Below, piece after piece: positions 6,148 through 8,608 of a stretch of DNA of 8,608 nucleotides. The stretch comes from an uncultured Dysgonomonas sp. Its GTDB lineage: Bacteria > Bacteroidota > Bacteroidia > Bacteroidales > Dysgonomonadaceae. Under the pieces are notes generated by a model. The model was not told where the DNA came from and searched no databases. It saw only the letters and a list, made by a program, of their open reading frames with translations. The stretch spans positions 1 to 8,608 of the forward strand of contig CALYRA010000024.1 in assembly GCA_945292135.1 (NCBI GenBank), written 5' to 3'. Each line of letters begins with the position of its first letter. Positions within the stretch are counted from its first letter, which is position 1. The translations under genes were made by a program, and so were the position numbers.

Positions 6148-7650
6148 TTAGCTATTTTTATTTCCTTTAGTGAAAATACGATCCCAGCGAATACTGCTAT
6201 TATCTTTATTGTATGACAACCAAATAAACATCGGCTGACCGACAATATGATCTTCGGGTACAAATCCCCACATACGTGAATCGGCAGACATATCACGATT
6301 ATCACCCATCATAAAATAATAATCATATTTAAACGTATAAGAATTGGCTTCTTGACCATTTATATATACTTTACCATCCTTATATTCAAAATTGTTGAAT
6401 TCGTAGTTCTTAATACAGCGTCCGTAAGCCGCGACTTTATATTCAATATCTTCATCGAATGTGATTGTTTCTCCTTTCTTTGGTATCCATAATGCGGGGA
6501 AATCGCCGTAAGGAATATTTTTATGATATGTACCCGGATAGGCTCTCTGTGTTACGCTATTCATAACCATTGGTTTATATTCCGCATAACGCTTGTAATA
6601 CTCATTACGACGTATAATCTTCTTGACAAATGGTTTTTGAGATAATTTTGTGACCATATCAGCAGTCATATTTACATTCACATAGAGTAGACCCAATTTG
6701 TTGGGATCAGGATTATATTCCAAACCTAAAAGAGCTAACTTTATGCTATCTTGCTGTATTTCATTTACTTTCTGTATAGACATTACATCCTGATCGTCCT
6801 TACTAATACCTAAATCTTCAAATACTTTCCTTGATATTTCGGTTCCGTCTGTCTGTACACAATACATCAATTGCATCATTTTAGGATGTGGAAGTGCTTT
6901 GCCGTTGATAAAAACGGTATCGTTTGTCAATTGAATCGTTTCGCCCGGAAGTCCTACACATCTTTTAACATAATTTTCACGTCTATCTACCGGACGATAA
7001 ATGATATCCCCAAATTGCGCTTTATCCGAATTTACAACATCATGTCCCAAAGAAAGGCATAAATCATAATAATCGGCATTTTGCATTTTGGTAGCGACAG
7101 TATCACCTGAAGGATAATTAAAGACAACAATATCGTAACGTTCTACTGAACGGATTCCTGCAAAACGTTTGTATTCTAATTGAGGTTTTTCCAAATAAGA
7201 TTTTGTTCCTAAAACTGGAACTGTGTGCTGCATCAGAGGAAAAGATAGTGGAGTCATTGGCGAACGCGCGCCATATATCATTTTATTTACGCAAAGGAAA
7301 TCTCCAACCAACAGAGATTTCTCCAAGGAAGATGTCGGTATCTGATAATTTTGGAAGAAAAATGTTGTAATAAAATATACGCCAACCAATGCAAATACAA
7401 TGGCATCTACCCAATCAAGTACTCTTTTTATCGTAGGATTTTCAGACTGTTTCCAAGCTCCCCACGGTACAAACTTGGTAATGTAAATATCTATAAAAAC
7501 AGGAATTAATATCAGGACAGCGTAATATCCTGTCCAAATAACAAAAAGAATACAACAAACACAAGCTAATATAGCCCAAATCCATTGCCATATACCCGGT
7601 TTCTTACGTTCTTTTTTCTCCTCTTTCTGGTTTCTTTCGTTATTTCCCAT
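6148..7650 (-). CDS. lepB: Signal peptidase I
   Basis: This 500-residue family S26 peptidase removes signal peptides from exported proteins at the periplasmic face of the inner membrane. A charged cytoplasmic start (1-18) is followed by membrane helices at about 20-58 (probably two) and 79-99. The catalytic Ser is residue 108 in 'IPTSSLEKSLLVGD', just after the last helix. The general-base Lys is residue 229 in 'NYVKRCVGLPGE', matching Ser90 and Lys145 of the E. coli enzyme. The late box 'MMGDNRDMSADSRMWGFVPE' (447-466) is fully conserved. About 215 residues lie between the catalytic Lys and this box, more than in E. coli LepB (324 residues in all); as far as I recall, long forms are normal in Bacteroidales. 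The motif V-[FY]-I-N-G-[KQ] occurs twice (246-251 and 428-433). The ATG at 7650 lies 15 bases after the dapB stop, so the two are co-transcribed. A hairpin terminator follows. Confidence 0.97.
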   Translation of the reverse strand: MGNNERNQKEEKKERKKPGIWQWIWAILACVCCILFVIWTGYYAVLILIPVFIDIYITKFVPWGAWKQSENPTIKRVLDWVDAIVFALVGVYFITTFFFQNYQIPTSSLEKSLLVGDFLCVNKMIYGARSPMTPLSFPLMQHTVPVLGTKSYLEKPQLEYKRFAGIRSVERYDIVVFNYPSGDTVATKMQNADYYDLCLSLGHDVVNSDKAQFGDIIYRPVDRRENYVKRCVGLPGETIQLTNDTVFINGKALPHPKMMQLMYCVQTDGTEISRKVFEDLGISKDDQDVMSIQKVNEIQQDSIKLALLGLEYNPDPNKLGLLYVNVNMTADMVTKLSQKPFVKKIIRRNEYYKRYAEYKPMVMNSVTQRAYPGTYHKNIPYGDFPALWIPKKGETITFDEDIEYKVAAYGRCIKNYEFNNFEYKDGKVYINGQEANSYTFKYDYYFMMGDNRDMSADSRMWGFVPEDHIVGQPMFIWLSYNKDNSSIRWDRIFTKGNKNS

Positions 7651-7665
7651 TTGATAATTATTATT

Positions 7666-8385
7666 TTAAAAATTGAGCATATCTTTCATTCCAAGAAAAC
7701 CTTTCTTTCCTTTTGTAAATTCGGCTGCGAGAACAGCGCCTAAAGCAAATCCCTTTCTATTCTTCGCATCGTGTTTAATACTTATGATATCAGCTTCGGA
7801 TTCATATATAATTTCGTGTATACCTGGAACTTCACCCTCTCTGATACAATGGATTGATAAGTCAGCGGTATCATTCTCTGTTTCTAAATTCCAGCGATTT
7901 TTACGATCTATATTTTTCAAAATACCCTCTGCAAGCGTGATAGCGGTGCCGCTGGGAGCATCGAGTTTATGAATATGATGAATTTCTTCCATTTTAACAT
8001 TATATTCAGAAAAGTTATTCATAATTTTCGCCAGATATTCATTTAGGGCGAAAAAAATATTAACTCCTATACTATAATTGGACGCATAAAAAAATGTTTT
8101 GTTACCTTCTTCGCAGATTTTTTTCACTTCATCGATACGTTCCAACCATCCGGTAGTTCCGGCAACAACTGGAACATTCGCAGCAAAACATTTCTTATAA
8201 TTATCAATAGCTGTATGAGGAGTAGAAAATTCGATAGCAACGTCTGCACTTTTAAATTCGGGAGTATCAAATGCTGTATCGGCGTTATTAATATCAATGA
8301 TGGAGACAATTTCATGCCCTCTATCCAAAGCAATTTTTTCTATTTCATGTCCCATTTTTCCATAACCTATAATCGCAAGCTTCAT
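7666..8385 (-). CDS. dapB: 4-hydroxy-tetrahydrodipicolinate reductase
   Basis: This 239-residue cytoplasmic enzyme reduces 4-hydroxy-tetrahydrodipicolinate with NAD(P)H on the path to diaminopimelate (for peptidoglycan) and lysine. The N-terminal Rossmann motif is 'GYGKMG' (7-12). 'VAGTTGW' (74-80) and 'ASNYSIGVN' (101-109) line the cofactor and substrate site. The catalytic box 'EEIHHIHKLDAPSGTA' (133-148) contains His136 and Lys140, spaced exactly as His159 and Lys163 of E. coli DapB, with PSGT binding substrate carboxylates. 'REGEVPGIHEI' (182-192) is the conserved C-terminal region. The protein is shorter than the E. coli enzyme (273), as I recall is usual in Bacteroidetes. It is followed after 15 bases by lepB, so the pair forms one unit ending at the hairpin at 6087-6125. 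The functions are unrelated, so the link is probably historical. Confidence 0.97.
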   Translation of the reverse strand: MKLAIIGYGKMGHEIEKIALDRGHEIVSIIDINNADTAFDTPEFKSADVAIEFSTPHTAIDNYKKCFAANVPVVAGTTGWLERIDEVKKICEEGNKTFFYASNYSIGVNIFFALNEYLAKIMNNFSEYNVKMEEIHHIHKLDAPSGTAITLAEGILKNIDRKNRWNLETENDTADLSIHCIREGEVPGIHEIIYESEADIISIKHDAKNRKGFALGAVLAAEFTKGKKGFLGMKDMLNF

Positions 8386-8497
8386 CGTGTAGAAATAAAT
8401 TATATTTGAAATGAATAATTATTTATAATCAAGTTGAAAAATAAAAGGCTTAGCATTATAAAGGATATATTAAAACCGAATACCAGCCATAAGTTTA

Positions 8498-8530
8498 CAA
8501 ATATACATAAAAAACTTATTATCATTCGAA
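8498..8530 (-). promoter_or_regulatory. Candidate promoter of the dapB-lepB unit
   Basis: Minus-strand TATATTTG (8505-8498) is a perfect TAnnTTTG box. TTCG (8530-8527) lies 21 bases upstream and matches three of four bases of the -33 element TTTG. The leader would be about 105 bases. The remaining sequence from 8386 to 8608 has no long frame on either strand, so the promoter must be here or beyond the edge. Chance matches are likely in such AT-rich DNA. Confidence 0.3.
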
Positions 8531-8608
8531 TATCAATTTATTAATAGCTAACATAAAAAAATATAAAATAGTTCATAAATATACAAATCGCTGATTATTG
8601 TACGGCTT

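Noticed and set aside
6003..6305. A 100-residue minus-strand open frame at the 3' end of lepB
   Set aside because: It overlaps the conserved LepB C-terminus in another frame and runs through the terminator hairpin at 6087-6125; its sequence matches no family I know.
7673..7972. A 99-residue plus-strand frame opposite dapB
   Set aside because: It lies wholly antisense to conserved dapB sequence, with no promoter or terminator of its own.
8401..8408. Plus-strand TATATTTG, a perfect promoter-like box upstream of dapB
   Set aside because: No -33 element at proper spacing and no plus-strand gene follows; such boxes occur by chance in AT-rich DNA.
8509..8608. Possible end of another minus-strand gene at the right edge
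   Set aside because: All minus-strand frames stop within about 20 codons of the edge and the residues match nothing I recognise, so a coding remnant cannot be supported.

Overview
The window is AT-rich (roughly two thirds A+T by eye) and looks like a member of the Bacteroidetes, most likely the order Bacteroidales and perhaps a Dysgonomonas-like genus. The genus is inference from remembered protein family patterns. The grounds are a long LepB with an 'SSLEKSLLVGD' active-site box, a WbqC-family protein, a lipoprotein starting C-A-N-...-GGPYDLEPP, a DUF3108 protein, TAnnTTTG-type promoter boxes, and mostly absent Shine-Dalgarno sequences.

Left part (1-2086), accessory-like. The first gene, on the minus strand, is an XRE-type helix-turn-helix regulator cut by the left edge. 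Divergent from it is a 53-codon plus-strand reading frame (528-689) that ends before a strong hairpin terminator (753-790). The region between the two genes carries two perfect palindromes of the form TTGTA-NN-TACAA with centres exactly 21 bp apart, a good candidate operator pair. Next come three small minus-strand genes: a DUF486 four-helix membrane protein (809-1186), a short BamE/SmpA-like lipoprotein (1304-1564) with its own terminator, and a small multidrug resistance (SMR) transporter of the Gdx/SugE type (1736-2065).

Middle (2066-2398). About 330 bases in which I see no gene or RNA. They separate the small accessory genes from the envelope/lysine cluster.

Right part (2399-8608), a core-type minus-strand cluster. 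Transcription runs right to left: dapB (lysine/diaminopimelate synthesis) then lepB (signal peptidase I), 15 bases apart and closed by a 16-bp hairpin terminator. A second unit follows with a TAnnTTTG box in front: a WbqC-family protein, a 650-residue Ig-like (Big_5) lipoprotein and a DUF3108 exported protein. The last two are tightly linked, and the DUF3108 gene has an AAGGAG ribosome binding site, unusual for this phylum. The cluster joins cell-wall precursor synthesis, protein export and poorly understood surface proteins.

I see no clear novel system. The best candidate for follow-up is the small divergent XRE / 53-aa ORF module with its paired palindromes. No rRNA, tRNA, CRISPR array or insertion sequence was recognised.
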